Shown in pieces: positions 52,531 through 62,810 of a stretch of 64,000 nucleotides of DNA. Positions within the stretch are counted from its first letter, which is position 1; the number at the start of each line of letters is the position of its first letter. The notes beneath the pieces were generated by a model. It was not told the DNA's origin, ran no database searches, and saw nothing but the letters and a program-made list of their open reading frames with translations. This stretch comes from JADKAV01 sp041393775. GTDB lineage: Bacteria; Actinomycetota; Actinomycetes; S36-B12; UBA10799. The DNA lies in NCBI GenBank assembly GCA_041393775.1, contig JAWKJM010000008.1, forward strand, positions 124,001 through 188,000, written 5' to 3'. A program made the position numbers and the translations under genes.

Positions 52531-54054
52531 TCAGCGCTGGCGGAACCGGGCCTTCAGGTTCTTCGGTAGCGTCTTGGCGGCGAAGCGCAACTGTTGGGCG
52601 AGCGAACCGTAGGCGACGTCGTGGATCAGCTCCCGTGTCTCTTCGCGGTAGGGCGGGACGATCAGCTCGAACGTGCCACCGGCCCCTCGCTCGAAGAATC
52701 CGCGCGGGTTGGAGAACTCGCGGAAGCCCTCCTCGCCGTGATGGCGTCCCATGCCGCTGGCGCCGACGCCGCCGAAGCCCATCGAGGGAAGGGCGGCCTG
52801 GATCGCGACCGCGTTCACCGCCACTCCGCCGGACTGGGTGTGTTGCGTGATCTCGTCGATGAACGCACGATCGTCGGAGAAGACGTAGAGCCCGAGCGGC
52901 CGGTCGCCGGCGTTGACCCGATCGATCACATCCTGTGTCGTCCGGTAGGTCTTGATAGGCAGGATCGGCCCGAAGACCTCCTGCTGCATCAGAGGGAGGT
53001 CGTCGGAGGGATCCACGATCACGAAGAACGGCATGAGCCGGTTTCCCTCGGACGGGCTGTGGCCGATCTGGATGACCTGTGCCCCGGAGTCCCGCGCCTG
53101 ATCGACCAGTTCGGTGAGACGGGCGACGTGGCGGTCGTTGACGATCCCGCAGGATCCTGCCGCATTGTCGGCACCGAATGCCTCATGCATGTGGGCGACC
53201 AGCGCATCGCGGAACTCCGAGAGGCTCTCCTCCGGGACCAGGCAGTGGTCCGAGGTGACGCACACCTGACCGCGTTTGAGGGCTTTGACGCCCGCGATCA
53301 CCGAGATTGTGGTCGGGTCGGTGATCTTGTCGCGTCCGACGATGGTCGCGTTCCGGCCGCCCAGTTCCAGGGTCACTGGGACGAGGTTGGCCGCCGCGGA
53401 GCGCATGACTTCGCGCCCAGCATTCGCGCCGCCGGTGTACACCAGATGGTCCCAGGGCTTCGTGGCGAAGTACTTGGCGAACTCGACATCCCCGGTCACG
53501 ACGGCCACCTGGTCGTCGTCGAAGGACTCCGCGATCATCTCGGTGAGCAACTGCCCGCACGCAGGCGTCGACTCGGACGGCTTGATGATGACCCGGTTGC
53601 CGGCGCCGAGCGCGTCGAGCGTGGGCCCGAGGGCGATGTCGAACGGGAAGTTCCAGGTCGCCATGTTGCCGATCACACCTTTGGGCTGGTACTTGATGTA
53701 GGCCTTGGAGTTGCCCTGTGTGACGGGGTTGACGGCCTTGCGGACCGGCTTCATCCAGCCGCGCACATGGGCGATGTTGAACTGTGCCCGCTGGATCACG
53801 CCGATGATGTCGAACAGATCACCTTCGGTGTGTGCGCTTCCGCCGAGATCGGAATCGAGGGCGGCGAGTATCCGCGCGCGGTTGCGCAGCAGCATGTCGG
53901 GCACGCGTTCCATGAGTTCCCTGCGCTGTTTCGCGCTGGGGTTGGGATTGCGGCGGAACCCTTCCCGCTGTGAGTGGAAGATGCGATCGAGTCGCTGCTG
54001 CGGGCTCTCCTGCGTCGACTTCTGTGATGTCTGCGTGTCGGACTGGGTGAGCAT
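52531..54054 (-). CDS. Aldehyde dehydrogenase, coniferyl-aldehyde dehydrogenase-like
   Basis: 507 residues with a 30-residue polar N-terminal tail. Catalytic features: NFPFDIALGPTLDALGAGNRVIIKPSE (cofactor and Lys), VYTGGANAGREVMRSAAANLVPVTLELGGRNATIV with the general-base Glu, RGQVCVTSDHCLVP with the nucleophilic Cys, and QEVFGPILPI. The sequence IGNMATWNFPFD and the C-terminal GGVGASGMGRHHGEEGFREFSNPRG are close to coniferyl-aldehyde or fatty-aldehyde-type ALDHs. It oxidises an aldehyde to acid using NAD(P). No aromatic-pathway gene lies next to it. Confidence 0.9.
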   Translation of the reverse strand: MLTQSDTQTSQKSTQESPQQRLDRIFHSQREGFRRNPNPSAKQRRELMERVPDMLLRNRARILAALDSDLGGSAHTEGDLFDIIGVIQRAQFNIAHVRGWMKPVRKAVNPVTQGNSKAYIKYQPKGVIGNMATWNFPFDIALGPTLDALGAGNRVIIKPSESTPACGQLLTEMIAESFDDDQVAVVTGDVEFAKYFATKPWDHLVYTGGANAGREVMRSAAANLVPVTLELGGRNATIVGRDKITDPTTISVIAGVKALKRGQVCVTSDHCLVPEESLSEFRDALVAHMHEAFGADNAAGSCGIVNDRHVARLTELVDQARDSGAQVIQIGHSPSEGNRLMPFFVIVDPSDDLPLMQQEVFGPILPIKTYRTTQDVIDRVNAGDRPLGLYVFSDDRAFIDEITQHTQSGGVAVNAVAIQAALPSMGFGGVGASGMGRHHGEEGFREFSNPRGFFERGAGGTFELIVPPYREETRELIHDVAYGSLAQQLRFAAKTLPKNLKARFRQR

Positions 54055-54322
54055 CGGATCCCCCTCGGTGCAGTGGTTCCATCTCGACGCTAACCCGCGG
54101 GGCGCGTGTCCGCAGGAAGTTCGACAAGAAGGCGCCTGGAGGCAGGGACTTCCTTCCGGTCCGGCCCGTCGGGCCCGCCTGATCCTCTTCGTCCTGTCGT
54201 CCGGACAGGCGGAACGGAAGGACCGCGACGGACTTACCAGTCGTCATTGGATGGGCCGGCCTTGGCTCGTGTGAGGGTCAGTGCGGGCGAGCCGGAAGAC
54301 CGTGTGGGGATACGACGTCGGT

Positions 54323-54928
54323 TCACAGCAGGGGCACGAAGGCCACCGCCAACAGGTCGGTGACCCGCGGCCGAGCCTCCGCGGGCTCGACCAGGACGAG
54401 GCGTTGACGCCGGTGGCCGAGCGGCATGATCAAACGTCCGCCCGGGTTGCGCAACTGCGACACCAGGGCGGCGGGGATGTCGCGCGAAGCGGCCGCGACG
54501 ACGATGCCGTCGAAGGGTGCCCGCTCAGGCATTCCCTGGCGTCCGTCGCCGGTCGTCACGTGCACCTGCGCGTAGCCGAGGCGGGATAGCGTGGCTTGGG
54601 CGCGCTCGGCTAGCCCCGATCTGATCTCCACCCCGGACACCTGGAGGCCACATTCTGCGAGCACTGCTGCCTGATATCCGCACCCTGTGCCCACGTCGAG
54701 CACGGCGCTGCCGGGCGGCAGCCGCAGCATCTGGATCGTGTACGCAACGACGAACGGCTGCGACACCGTCTGACCTGCGCCGATCGGCAGGGGCCTGTCC
54801 TCCCAGGCATAGGGCTTCTGGTCGGGCGGCACGAACTCGTCCCGGGGGACCGTCGACATGGCCGCCAGCACCCGGGGGTCGCTGATCCCCTGTCGGCGTA
54901 GCGCAGCGACCAACTCGGACGCGGTCAC
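54323..54928 (-). CDS. pcm: Protein-L-isoaspartate O-methyltransferase
   Basis: 201 residues from GTG 54928. The PCMT pattern is clear: VPRDEFVPPDQKPYAWEDRPLPIGAGQTVSQPFVVAYTIQML with the conserved TxSQP substrate site, VLDVGTGCGYQAAVLAE for S-adenosylmethionine, VSGVEI acidic strand end, and GDGRQGMPERAPFDGIVVAAAS. It methylates isoaspartyl residues in damaged proteins to start repair. It is single and the last gene before the tRNA. Confidence 0.92.
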   Translation of the reverse strand: MTASELVAALRRQGISDPRVLAAMSTVPRDEFVPPDQKPYAWEDRPLPIGAGQTVSQPFVVAYTIQMLRLPPGSAVLDVGTGCGYQAAVLAECGLQVSGVEIRSGLAERAQATLSRLGYAQVHVTTGDGRQGMPERAPFDGIVVAAASRDIPAALVSQLRNPGGRLIMPLGHRRQRLVLVEPAEARPRVTDLLAVAFVPLL

Positions 54929-55115
54929 ACCATCCAGGGTAGGCGGGGCAGCGGCGGGTCCCGGGGCGTGGCTCGCATGCGCGGCCGGTGGGATGTCTGG
55001 GCAGTGCCCGGCAGGGCCGATCGCGCCGCACAGTGGCCGGCCTCCCCTGCGTTCACAGTCTTATCGCAACAGTTGCCGAACCGCCCGGCACACCTCCATC
55101 GCCCTTCCGCAAATG

Positions 55116-55188
55116 CGCGCCCGGAGGGATTCGAACCCCCAACCGACCGGGTAGAAACCGGTTGCTCTATCCGTTGAGCTACGGGCGC
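55116..55188 (-). tRNA. tRNA-Arg (anticodon UCU)
   Basis: On the minus strand the acceptor stem GCGCCCG pairs with CGGGCGC. The D arm GCTC..GAGC, anticodon stem ACCGG/CCGGT with loop TTTCTAC (anticodon TCT, reading AGA), and T loop TTCGAAT all fit. The discriminator base is G and CCA is not encoded. AGA is rare in high-GC genomes, so this minor tRNA is likely single copy. Confidence 0.95.
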
Positions 55189-55315
55189 CGGGTGCTGAGG
55201 AACGGTGGGTGCTGGAGCCCGCAACTCAGCGGTTGTCGCATTTCCAAGTCTGCCAGAGACGTCGATCCGAATAGCCGAGGGCGATCAGCGGCGACCCAAC
55301 CCGTATCCTCTTGCA

Positions 55316-56254
55316 GTGCGTCGCTTCTCATGCCCCCAATGCTCGGCGCGAGTCTTCTTCGACGATCAGACGTGTCTGAACTGCCGGACCGAGGTTGCCT
55401 ACAACCCCGGCACCGACGAAATGGGTCTCGCGCTCAATACCTGTTCCCACCGCTTCGACTGGCTGTGCAACTGGGCTGCCACTGACGGCAGCAGCCAATG
55501 TGCTTCCTGCGCACTCGACAAGACGGTCGACGGGCGGATCGATCAGGTCACACAGTTCCAGGTCGCCAAGCGCCGGGTGTATCGGCAATTGCGGCTCATC
55601 GACGTCGATCCGGACTTCGCGGACCCGCCGCTGCGGTTCGACTTGCGACAGGGTACGGCCGACAGCCCGGTCACCATCGGTCACGCGGACGGGCTGGTCA
55701 CGCTGGACACCGCCGAGGCCGACCCATCCCGGCGAGAAGAGGTCCGCACGAAGCTCGGAGAGCCGTACCGTACGCCGCTCGGACACGTGCGCCACGAGAC
55801 CGGCCATTGGCATTGGCAGGCTTACGTCTTCTCCGACCGGATGCGCCTCGATCAGTTCCGGGAGCTGTTCGGCGATGAGCGGGTGGACTACGCCGCCGCA
55901 CTGCGTGGCCACTACGACGGCATCGACGACGGCTCGTGGCGGGACACGTATCTGAGCTACTACGCGACAGCACACCCCTGGGAGGACTACGCCGAGTCGT
56001 TCGCTCACGTCCTGCACATGTCCGACATGGTCGAGACCGCGGTCGCGGAGGGATTCATCACCGGTGAGTTCCGCAGCCTCACCGACATCGTCGAACGATG
56101 GCAGCCGCTGACCGTGAGTCTCAACGAGATGGCGCGCTCAATGGGAACTCCGGAGCCGTACCCGTTCGCGCCGTCATCCACCGCCTTGCGAAAGATGATG
56201 TTCGTCTTCGACGTCATCAACTCCTCGCGCGGCGCGCGCAGGGCGAGTTCCTGA
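55316..56254 (+). CDS. Zinc-ribbon HExxH metallopeptidase-like protein
   Basis: 312 residues from GTG 55316. The N-terminus carries two zinc-ribbon pairs (CPQC, CLNC) and a further CASC at residue about 65. The centre has HETGH (HExxH) in GHVRHETGHWHWQAYV, then acidic and His residues downstream (HPWEDYAESFAHVL) that fit the third zinc ligand. This is the actinobacterial zinc-binding metallopeptidase-like family (PF15887 type). No signal peptide is visible, so it acts in the cytoplasm. The tRNA lies divergent, 127 bp upstream. It probably starts an operon with the serine hydrolase, 18 bp downstream. Confidence 0.85.
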   Translation: MRRFSCPQCSARVFFDDQTCLNCRTEVAYNPGTDEMGLALNTCSHRFDWLCNWAATDGSSQCASCALDKTVDGRIDQVTQFQVAKRRVYRQLRLIDVDPDFADPPLRFDLRQGTADSPVTIGHADGLVTLDTAEADPSRREEVRTKLGEPYRTPLGHVRHETGHWHWQAYVFSDRMRLDQFRELFGDERVDYAAALRGHYDGIDDGSWRDTYLSYYATAHPWEDYAESFAHVLHMSDMVETAVAEGFITGEFRSLTDIVERWQPLTVSLNEMARSMGTPEPYPFAPSSTALRKMMFVFDVINSSRGARRASS

Positions 56255-56272
56255 CCGCAGTAGGCTGGCCCG

Positions 56273-57412
56273 ATGATCCGAGCCCTCCGCCTGCTGGCAC
56301 CCACGGTCGCTCTCCTGTTCGTCGCCTCGGCGTGTTCGTCGGGCAGTGACGAACAGTCAGCCGCATCACCTGCGACCCTGCCGGCACAGACCACGCAGGC
56401 GCTGGAGTCGCAATTGACCAAGACCATGGAGCGTAACGACGTACCGGGCGGTGTCGTTGAAGTCTGCGTGCCCGGCTACGAGAACTGGGCGACGGCCCAG
56501 GGTGTGGCCAACATCGAGACTGGCGAACCGATGGCCACGGACATGGTCTGGCCCCTTCGCAGCATCACCAAGTCGTTCACCGTCACCTTGCTGCTGCAGT
56601 TGGTTGATGAAGGCAGACTAAGCCTCGACGACACCATCGACCAGTGGGTGCCAGGGGTCCCCAACGGCGATGAGATCACGCTGGGGCAACTTGCGGAGAT
56701 GTCCAGCGGCGTGCCGGAGTACACCAATCAGGCGTGGTTCGACGCCTACATCGCGGACCCACAACGGGACTTCACCGCACAGGAACTCATCGACTACGCG
56801 CTCGAGGACCCTGCGCAATTCGAGCCGGGCACGAAGCATGTTTACGTCAACACGTCGACCGTGCTCCTCGGTGAGGTGGTCTCGCAGGAGTACGGCAAGC
56901 CGTTGGGTGAGGTGGTCTCCGAGCAGATCCTCGTACCACTCGGGCTGGACCAGACGACCTATCCGGAGACTGTCGACGACTGGAGCGGCCCGCACCCGAC
57001 CGGCTACCAGCCCAACGCGGACGGGGAACTCGAGGCCCAGGACAACAACTTCAGCGTCTTCGCCGGAGCCGGTGCGATGACCTCGACGATGTCGGACTTG
57101 TGCACGTGGGGTGACGCGCTGGGGGAGGGTACGTTGCTCAAGCCGGAGACCCAGCAGGCCCGGCTCGACGGTACCTCGTTGGACGAAGGGCCCGAGTACG
57201 ACATCTACGGCGAAGGCATCGGCACTCTGAACGGTTGGGTGGGGCACACCGGTGAGGGTTTCGGCTACACCGTGCTGGTGATGCACGATCCCGACTCGGG
57301 AGCCACGGTCGCCGTCGGAATGAACATCTCGAACAAGGGCAAACACGTGCCCACGAGGTACTTCCGCAAGATCGCGCCGATCGTGGAATCGGTGCCGCCA
57401 GCGGGGAGTTGA
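56273..57412 (+). CDS. Serine hydrolase lipoprotein, beta-lactamase/DD-peptidase class C family
   Basis: 379 residues with a lipobox signal peptide (MIRALRLLAPTVALLFVASAC). The penicillin-recognition active site is complete: Ser97-x-x-Lys100 (SITK), Tyr191-x-Asn193 (YVN) and His325-Thr-Gly (HTG). The size and DD-peptidase B-like sequence suggest a D-alanyl-D-alanine carboxypeptidase or esterase on the outer face of the membrane. It follows the metallopeptidase gene by 18 bp. Confidence 0.9.
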   Translation: MIRALRLLAPTVALLFVASACSSGSDEQSAASPATLPAQTTQALESQLTKTMERNDVPGGVVEVCVPGYENWATAQGVANIETGEPMATDMVWPLRSITKSFTVTLLLQLVDEGRLSLDDTIDQWVPGVPNGDEITLGQLAEMSSGVPEYTNQAWFDAYIADPQRDFTAQELIDYALEDPAQFEPGTKHVYVNTSTVLLGEVVSQEYGKPLGEVVSEQILVPLGLDQTTYPETVDDWSGPHPTGYQPNADGELEAQDNNFSVFAGAGAMTSTMSDLCTWGDALGEGTLLKPETQQARLDGTSLDEGPEYDIYGEGIGTLNGWVGHTGEGFGYTVLVMHDPDSGATVAVGMNISNKGKHVPTRYFRKIAPIVESVPPAGS

Positions 57413-57464
57413 CGCAGGCGCGCGGCTGGTCCCGAGGGGTGGTTTGGCCTGACGGCTAGGGCTC

Positions 57465-57560
57465 GGGTTGCCGTTAGGTTTCAGCGTTCCCGTTAGGAGT
57501 GCAGATTCCGATTCGACCCATTGGCTGCCCAGGGGCCTAACGCGAACCGGTGGGCCTAAC
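57465..57560. repeat. Family C repeats interrupted by the IS element (left part)
   Basis: CCGTTAGGTTTC and CCCGTTAGGAG face GGGCCTAACGCGAACC and GGGCCTAAC across a 40-bp interior, forming an inverted arrangement. The last CCTAAC (57555-57560) is the left copy of the IS target duplication. On the other side, 58651 onward continues CCTAACGCGAGCGCGGGAACCTAACGAGAACC. Confidence 0.6.
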
Positions 57561-58650
57561 TGTTGCGGGTCAGCACGTTGTTGACAGGCTGAGCCGGCTG
57601 ATGGGTGTCTGTCCGCCGATGCCGTAGTGCTTGCGTTCTAGGTTGTAGTAGTCCAGCCAGATCGGCAAGGCCTGGGTGCGTTGGTCGTTGTCGAGGTAGG
57701 GCTGGGCGTAGGCCCAGCCCAGGGCCAGGGTGCGGTGGAATCGTTCGACTTTGCCGTTCTGCCAGGGGCAGTAGGCCTTGATCGTGCGGTGTGTGACCCC
57801 GAGCGCGGCCACCGCGTCAGCGAAGTCGTGGCTGACGGTGTAGGACTTGTGGTTGTCGGTGAGGATCTCGCTGATCCTCACCCCGTGTTCGGCGAACCAG
57901 GCGCCCGCGCGTAGCAGGAACCCGGCGGCGGTGACGCCTTTCTCGTCGGGCAGCACCTCGGCGTAGGCGACCCGGGAGTGATCGTCGACGGCGGTGTGGA
58001 TGTAGTCGAACCCGACCCGGTGGTTGCGGTCACCGCCGTGACGGGTGTGAAATCCGTGCAGCCGCCACCCGCCGCCGTCGGGGATCCGGCCGAGTTTCTT
58101 GACGTCGATGTGCAGCAAATCCCCCGGATGCGCCCGTTCGTAGCGGTGGCTGGTGACCGGCCCGCCGCGGATCCGCTGCCCGGTCACCGGGTCGATATCG
58201 GACAGCGCTGGCATGGCGTAGCGGGCCAGGATCCGGCTGACCGTGCGCGGTGACGCCCCGGTGCGCTCGGCGATCCAGTCCCGGCCCTGGCGCCGGCGCT
58301 GGCGCAGCCGCACCACCTGCCGTTCCACCGGTCGCGGTGTCCGGGTGCCATGAACTCGCGGGGCACTGGACCGATCCTGCAGACCGGGCTCGCCGAACTG
58401 CCGATACCGGTTGATCCACTTATGGGCGGTCTGCCGCGAGATGCCCATCTCCTTGGCCACATGACTGACCGGCCGGCCCTGCCGGCACACACGATCAACC
58501 AGGATTCGGCGCCCAGCAGCATTCAACGGCGCGTTACGGTGACTCACGAGGACCTCCATTGTTCTAGGTGTTCTGAACACCACCGAGATCAGCGGAGGTC
58601 CTCCCAACTTTCAACCCGACACGCTGTCAACAACCTCATGACCCACAACA
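57561..58650 (-). mobile_element. Complete IS481-family insertion sequence
   Basis: 1090 bp. The ends are 31-bp imperfect inverted repeats (25 of 31 identical) that share TGTTG-n-GGGTCA and GTTGTTGACAG: 57561-57591 and 58620-58650. The 6-bp CCTAAC flanks both sides (57555-57560 and 58651-58656) as a target duplication. The single transposase gene fills the element and its stop codon lies inside the left terminal repeat. All features suggest a recent and possibly active insertion. Confidence 0.93.
57570..58559 (-). CDS. IS481-family transposase
   Basis: 329 residues from ATG 58559, with GTG 58547 (VSHRNAPL) as alternative. Two N-terminal HTH segments (VSHVAKEMGISRQTAHKWINRYRQFGEPGLQDRSSAP and IAERTGASPRTVSRIL) precede the DDE integrase core: Asp in LLHIDVKKLG, Asp in ILTDNHKSY and Glu in NGKVERFHRTL. 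The C-terminal LERKHYGIGGQTPISRL is typical of IS481. Reading frame intact. Confidence 0.95.
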   Translation of the reverse strand: MEVLVSHRNAPLNAAGRRILVDRVCRQGRPVSHVAKEMGISRQTAHKWINRYRQFGEPGLQDRSSAPRVHGTRTPRPVERQVVRLRQRRRQGRDWIAERTGASPRTVSRILARYAMPALSDIDPVTGQRIRGGPVTSHRYERAHPGDLLHIDVKKLGRIPDGGGWRLHGFHTRHGGDRNHRVGFDYIHTAVDDHSRVAYAEVLPDEKGVTAAGFLLRAGAWFAEHGVRISEILTDNHKSYTVSHDFADAVAALGVTHRTIKAYCPWQNGKVERFHRTLALGWAYAQPYLDNDQRTQALPIWLDYYNLERKHYGIGGQTPISRLSLSTTC

Positions 58651-58935
58651 CCTAACGCGAGCGCGGGAACCTAACGAGAACCGGTGGGCGCTCGGTCGGT
58701 GCGGGTTGGCCGCGAGGTTAGAGAATGGTCGCGAGGTTAGAGAAGGTGCACGAGGTTAGTGAACACACGTGTGGCTTCTCTAACCTCGTGCACGTTCTCT
58801 AACCCGAGCGGTTTCCGCCCGGCATTTGCCCGCCTGAACGGGCGGCCGGCCACGGCCATGGACGACTAACGCGAGCGATCTCCGCCCGCGTTTCCCCGCC
58901 TGAACCGGCGGCCAGCACAGCAATCGATGACCAAC
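58651..58935 (+). repeat. Family C remainder and composite foldback element, family B copy 5
   Basis: CCTAACGCGAGCG and ACCTAACGAGAACCGG continue the C repeat split by the IS. From 58690 the B modules follow: CTCGGTCGG..GCGGG, two CGCGAGGTTAGAGAA units, hairpin 58746-58763/58776-58793 with loop CACACGTGTGGC and one mismatch, and two tail modules (GCGGTTTCCGCCCGGC and GCGATCTCCGCCCGCG). No gene lies in 58651-59013. Confidence 0.78.
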
Positions 58936-59013
58936 GCGAACCGGCTTCGACCTGGACCTGTCTCATGCACATGCTGTCTCCGCCGGTGAACAAGCGCAGG
59001 GTCCCCGTCGCAC

Positions 59014-59834
59014 CTACCCGATGTCGCGCCGGAAGGTTGTGAGACGCCCGATCAGGACCAGCACGATCGCATAACCCAGCAGCGTGAGAGTCCCTTGCCA
59101 CGGCTCCAGTAGTTCGGCCAAGCCGGAACTGACATACAGGCTCGAACCGGCGATCGCTTCACCCGCGGCGCCTGGCAGGAACTTGCTGAGCACCTCCGTG
59201 GCGTCGAACTGTGCCAGTAGCAGTCGCAGCAACGGCTCGACGAACTGGGTGAACGCCAGCAGCACGACGATGGCGGCAACCTGGTTGGTCAGCACAGATC
59301 CGAAACCGACACCGACCAATGCCCACAGCGTGAGGGCCAGAACACTGAGCAGCAGCGTCCGTTGGACTGACGCATCGCTGAGCAATGTGGGCTCGCCCAT
59401 GATTGCCAGCGTCGGCGCGCCACCCAGCACCGAGCCGACTACGCCAGCGATCGCCACTACCGCGGCGAATGGTATGACGGCCACGAGTTTGGCCCCTAGC
59501 ACCAAGCTGCGCCGGGGTTCGGCCAGCAGCGTCGGTGTGATGGTGCCGTGACGGAACTCCCCGGTGACGCTCAACGCACCCAGAACCGCCGGGAAGATGT
59601 AGCCGAGAGCGACCGCCAGTGTGTACACCGAGGTCGCGATGGCCATCGGGTCGAGGATCGTGTCCCCGAACCCTCCGGTCGCCGCCGGTGCATCCTGCGC
59701 GGCACGCATGCCCTGCACCAGGGAGAACGCCATGATCGCGCCCATGACCGCCACATAGGCGAGCATCGCGATCGCCGTCAGCCACCACGTCCGGGTGGTT
59801 GCGACCTTGCGGTACTCCGTGCGGAGAGCGGCGA

Positions 59835-59838
<4 letters not shown>
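59014..59838 (-). CDS. ABC-2 type transporter permease
   Basis: 274 residues. The N-terminal cytoplasmic IAALRTEYRKVATTRTWW leads into helix 1; about six hydrophobic segments follow. GEFRHGTITPTLLAEPRRS after helix 2 is characteristic of ABC-2 permeases coupled to NatA/CcmA-type ATPases. The start overlaps the ATPase stop by 4 bp (ATGA). Function is export or a membrane-stress or drug-resistance role; the substrate is unknown. Confidence 0.9.
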
Positions 59839-60776
<938 letters not shown>

Positions 60777-60858
60777 GTTTCAACCCTGCCAGACGCGGCG
60801 GGGGCCATGTCGATCGGCTTGTGCCTTCATACGGCGCAGTGGTGGGGTGATTCCCGAC

Positions 60859-61623
60859 TCAGGGCAGCGGATGCGCGCGGTGCCCCTTGCTGAGCAGTCG
60901 GTCCAGCAACAGGAACATGAAGCCGAAAACCAGCCCCATGATCACGATCACCACGATGTTTGCCGCCACGCCCGCGTATCCGCCGAACTCCAGGCCGGGA
61001 ATCAGTGGTGACGGGTCGTTGACGTCGATGAATGGATACGGGTACCAGTGCTGCGGTTCGCCGAGTTGGGTCGCGGGCGCATCCGGCGGGGGAGTGGTCA
61101 GCAGCAGTCCCCGCAGCAGCGTGTACACCAGCCACACACTGGGGATCGCGAGCATGCTGAAGACGGTCCGGACCAGGAAGCGGGGTCGCGGCCCGAACAG
61201 CAGGAAGCCAAGAACCGTGGCCCACGGCGAGATGTAGTGGTAGCCGATGTTGGTGTAGACGCCCAGGCCGACCGGATGTGCGTCGGGTGCCAGCACGATC
61301 GCGTACACCAGCCCGGTGATGGTGATCATGACCAGGCTGCTCATCCGCAGCCAGCGGAAGACGTGACCGTCGCGCTGCGGATCGGCCACCAGCGACCAGT
61401 TCATGCAGAACGTGAGGATGTTGCTCCACACCGTGAAGTAGCTCAGCGTGAAAATGAGCCCGTTGAGCGCCCCGCCATTGCCCTCCTGGGTCATGGCGAT
61501 GCCGCAACTGACGAGGAACGACAACGTCCCGATGCTGGCCACGATCGCCCAGTAGACGCGTGCGACCCCGACCCACGAGCCGGCGGGCGCCACCGTCGAC
61601 GTGCCTGCCTGGGTGACTGTCAT
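60859..61623 (-). CDS. Pr6Pr-family membrane protein
   Basis: 254 residues and six hydrophobic segments. The ISTL-like first helix (VYWAIVASIGTLSFLVSCGIA), FTLSYFTVWSNILTFCMNWSL and the paired GYHYISPWATVLGFLLFGP and HWYPYPFIDVNDPSPL segments match the Pr6Pr family, which is uncharacterised. It runs in the same direction as the ABC genes, 82 bp away, and as the sulfur module upstream, 55 bp away. Confidence 0.85.
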   Translation of the reverse strand: MTVTQAGTSTVAPAGSWVGVARVYWAIVASIGTLSFLVSCGIAMTQEGNGGALNGLIFTLSYFTVWSNILTFCMNWSLVADPQRDGHVFRWLRMSSLVMITITGLVYAIVLAPDAHPVGLGVYTNIGYHYISPWATVLGFLLFGPRPRFLVRTVFSMLAIPSVWLVYTLLRGLLLTTPPPDAPATQLGEPQHWYPYPFIDVNDPSPLIPGLEFGGYAGVAANIVVIVIMGLVFGFMFLLLDRLLSKGHRAHPLP

Positions 61624-61678
61624 TGCGCCAGGATGCCGCAGGGCTGGCTTGTTTCGCGCGGTCGGCCGCGCCGACGGC

Positions 61679-62440
61679 CTAGGCTGCGGAGGCCTGCGCC
61701 AAGGTCAGCACCGACATCGCCAGGACCAGTCCGGCGAACCCGATACCCAGGTTGCGCTCGGACCAGCGGTTTGACCAGCGGGCCGCCACCGCGCTGCTGA
61801 TCAGGACGAACACCGCCACGATCACGGTTGCCTGCAGGTCCAGGGCCTCGCCCGCGCGGGGGATCAGCGCCACCGCCGAGTTCAGTGTGATCACCAGCAG
61901 GGCGGTGGCGGTGGCCAGGTACATGCTCATGCCCATGACCAGAGCCAGGGCAGGTACGACCAGGAACCCGCCGCCGACGCCGAAGAAGCCGGTGAACAGC
62001 CCGACCATGGCCGCCGTCGGCACGATCAGCCACCAGGATCGACGGTGGCGATCGGGGTGCGGTTCACCACCGTGCTTGGCCGTGCGTAGGGCTTTGCGCA
62101 GCATCAACGAGCCCGCCACGATCAGGACGATCGCGAAACCCCACAACTGGAAGTGGTCGTCGACGGCCAATGCCAGTTTCGACCCGGCAAGCGCCCCCAC
62201 GATGCCCAGTGCACTGAACACCACACCCTCGCGCCAGGCGACCCGGCCGGCTCTGGCATGCGGGATCAGGCCGCCGATGGCGCCGATGCCCACGACCACC
62301 AGCGAGGTCGTGCCCGCCTCGTCGGTCGGGATCCCGGCCGCCACCAGCAGCGGGATCGCCAGGATCCCGCCGCCGCCACCGAACAATCCCAGCGACAGGC
62401 CTAGGGCCATGCCGATCAGGACGAACTCGAGGATCTCCAC
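61679..62440 (-). CDS. TauE/SafE-family sulfite or sulfonate exporter
   Basis: 253 residues from GTG 62440. About eight hydrophobic helices; the duplicated family motif is visible as GLSLGLFGGGGGILAIPLLV in the first half and GLFTGFFGVGGGFLVVPALAL in the second. TauE/SafE proteins export sulfite, sulfoacetate or related anions. It lies 9 bp downstream of the rhodanese gene and so belongs to the persulfide-handling operon, where removing sulfite would be the last step. Confidence 0.9.
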   Translation of the reverse strand: MEILEFVLIGMALGLSLGLFGGGGGILAIPLLVAAGIPTDEAGTTSLVVVGIGAIGGLIPHARAGRVAWREGVVFSALGIVGALAGSKLALAVDDHFQLWGFAIVLIVAGSLMLRKALRTAKHGGEPHPDRHRRSWWLIVPTAAMVGLFTGFFGVGGGFLVVPALALVMGMSMYLATATALLVITLNSAVALIPRAGEALDLQATVIVAVFVLISSAVAARWSNRWSERNLGIGFAGLVLAMSVLTLAQASAA

Positions 62441-62449
62441 GACGGGGGG

Positions 62450-62803
62450 TCAGGCGATTCGGCCGGGCCGCCCCCGACGATCAGCGACCTGACCGCCGGC
62501 GGACTCCCAGGCACGCATCCCGCCGGACAGGTTGAACGCCTCGTAGCCCTGTTTGCGCAACATCGAGGTCACCGATCGCGAGCGGTTGCCCGAACGGCAC
62601 ACGACCACGATGTCCTTGTCCTTCTTGAGCCGGTTGATCCTCTGGGAGACCTGGCTGGTGGGGATGTGGACAGCCTGCGGTGCGTGACCCGCGTTCCACT
62701 CGCCGGTCTCCCGTACATCGACGAGTTGTGCGCCGGAGCGCACCCATTCGCGTGCGTCCGAGGCGGACACCGACGGCACTTTGAATCGATCGAACAGTCC
62801 CAT
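62450..62803 (-). CDS. Single-domain rhodanese-like protein
   Basis: 117 residues. The rhodanese loop VVVCRSGNRSRS carries the catalytic Cys; LVDVRETGEWNAGHAPQAVHIPTS is the CH2A-like segment. A short N-terminal MGLFDRFKVPSVSASDAREW precedes. It should transfer sulfane sulfur. It follows the fusion gene by 7 bp and precedes the TauE/SafE gene. Confidence 0.9.
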   Translation of the reverse strand: MGLFDRFKVPSVSASDAREWVRSGAQLVDVRETGEWNAGHAPQAVHIPTSQVSQRINRLKKDKDIVVVCRSGNRSRSVTSMLRKQGYEAFNLSGGMRAWESAGGQVADRRGRPGRIA

Positions 62804-62810
62804 GTCAGTC

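Noticed and set aside
52594..53973. 459-residue open frame antisense to the aldehyde dehydrogenase
   Set aside because: Composition is Asp/Gly/Val-rich without motifs, and the dehydrogenase is complete.
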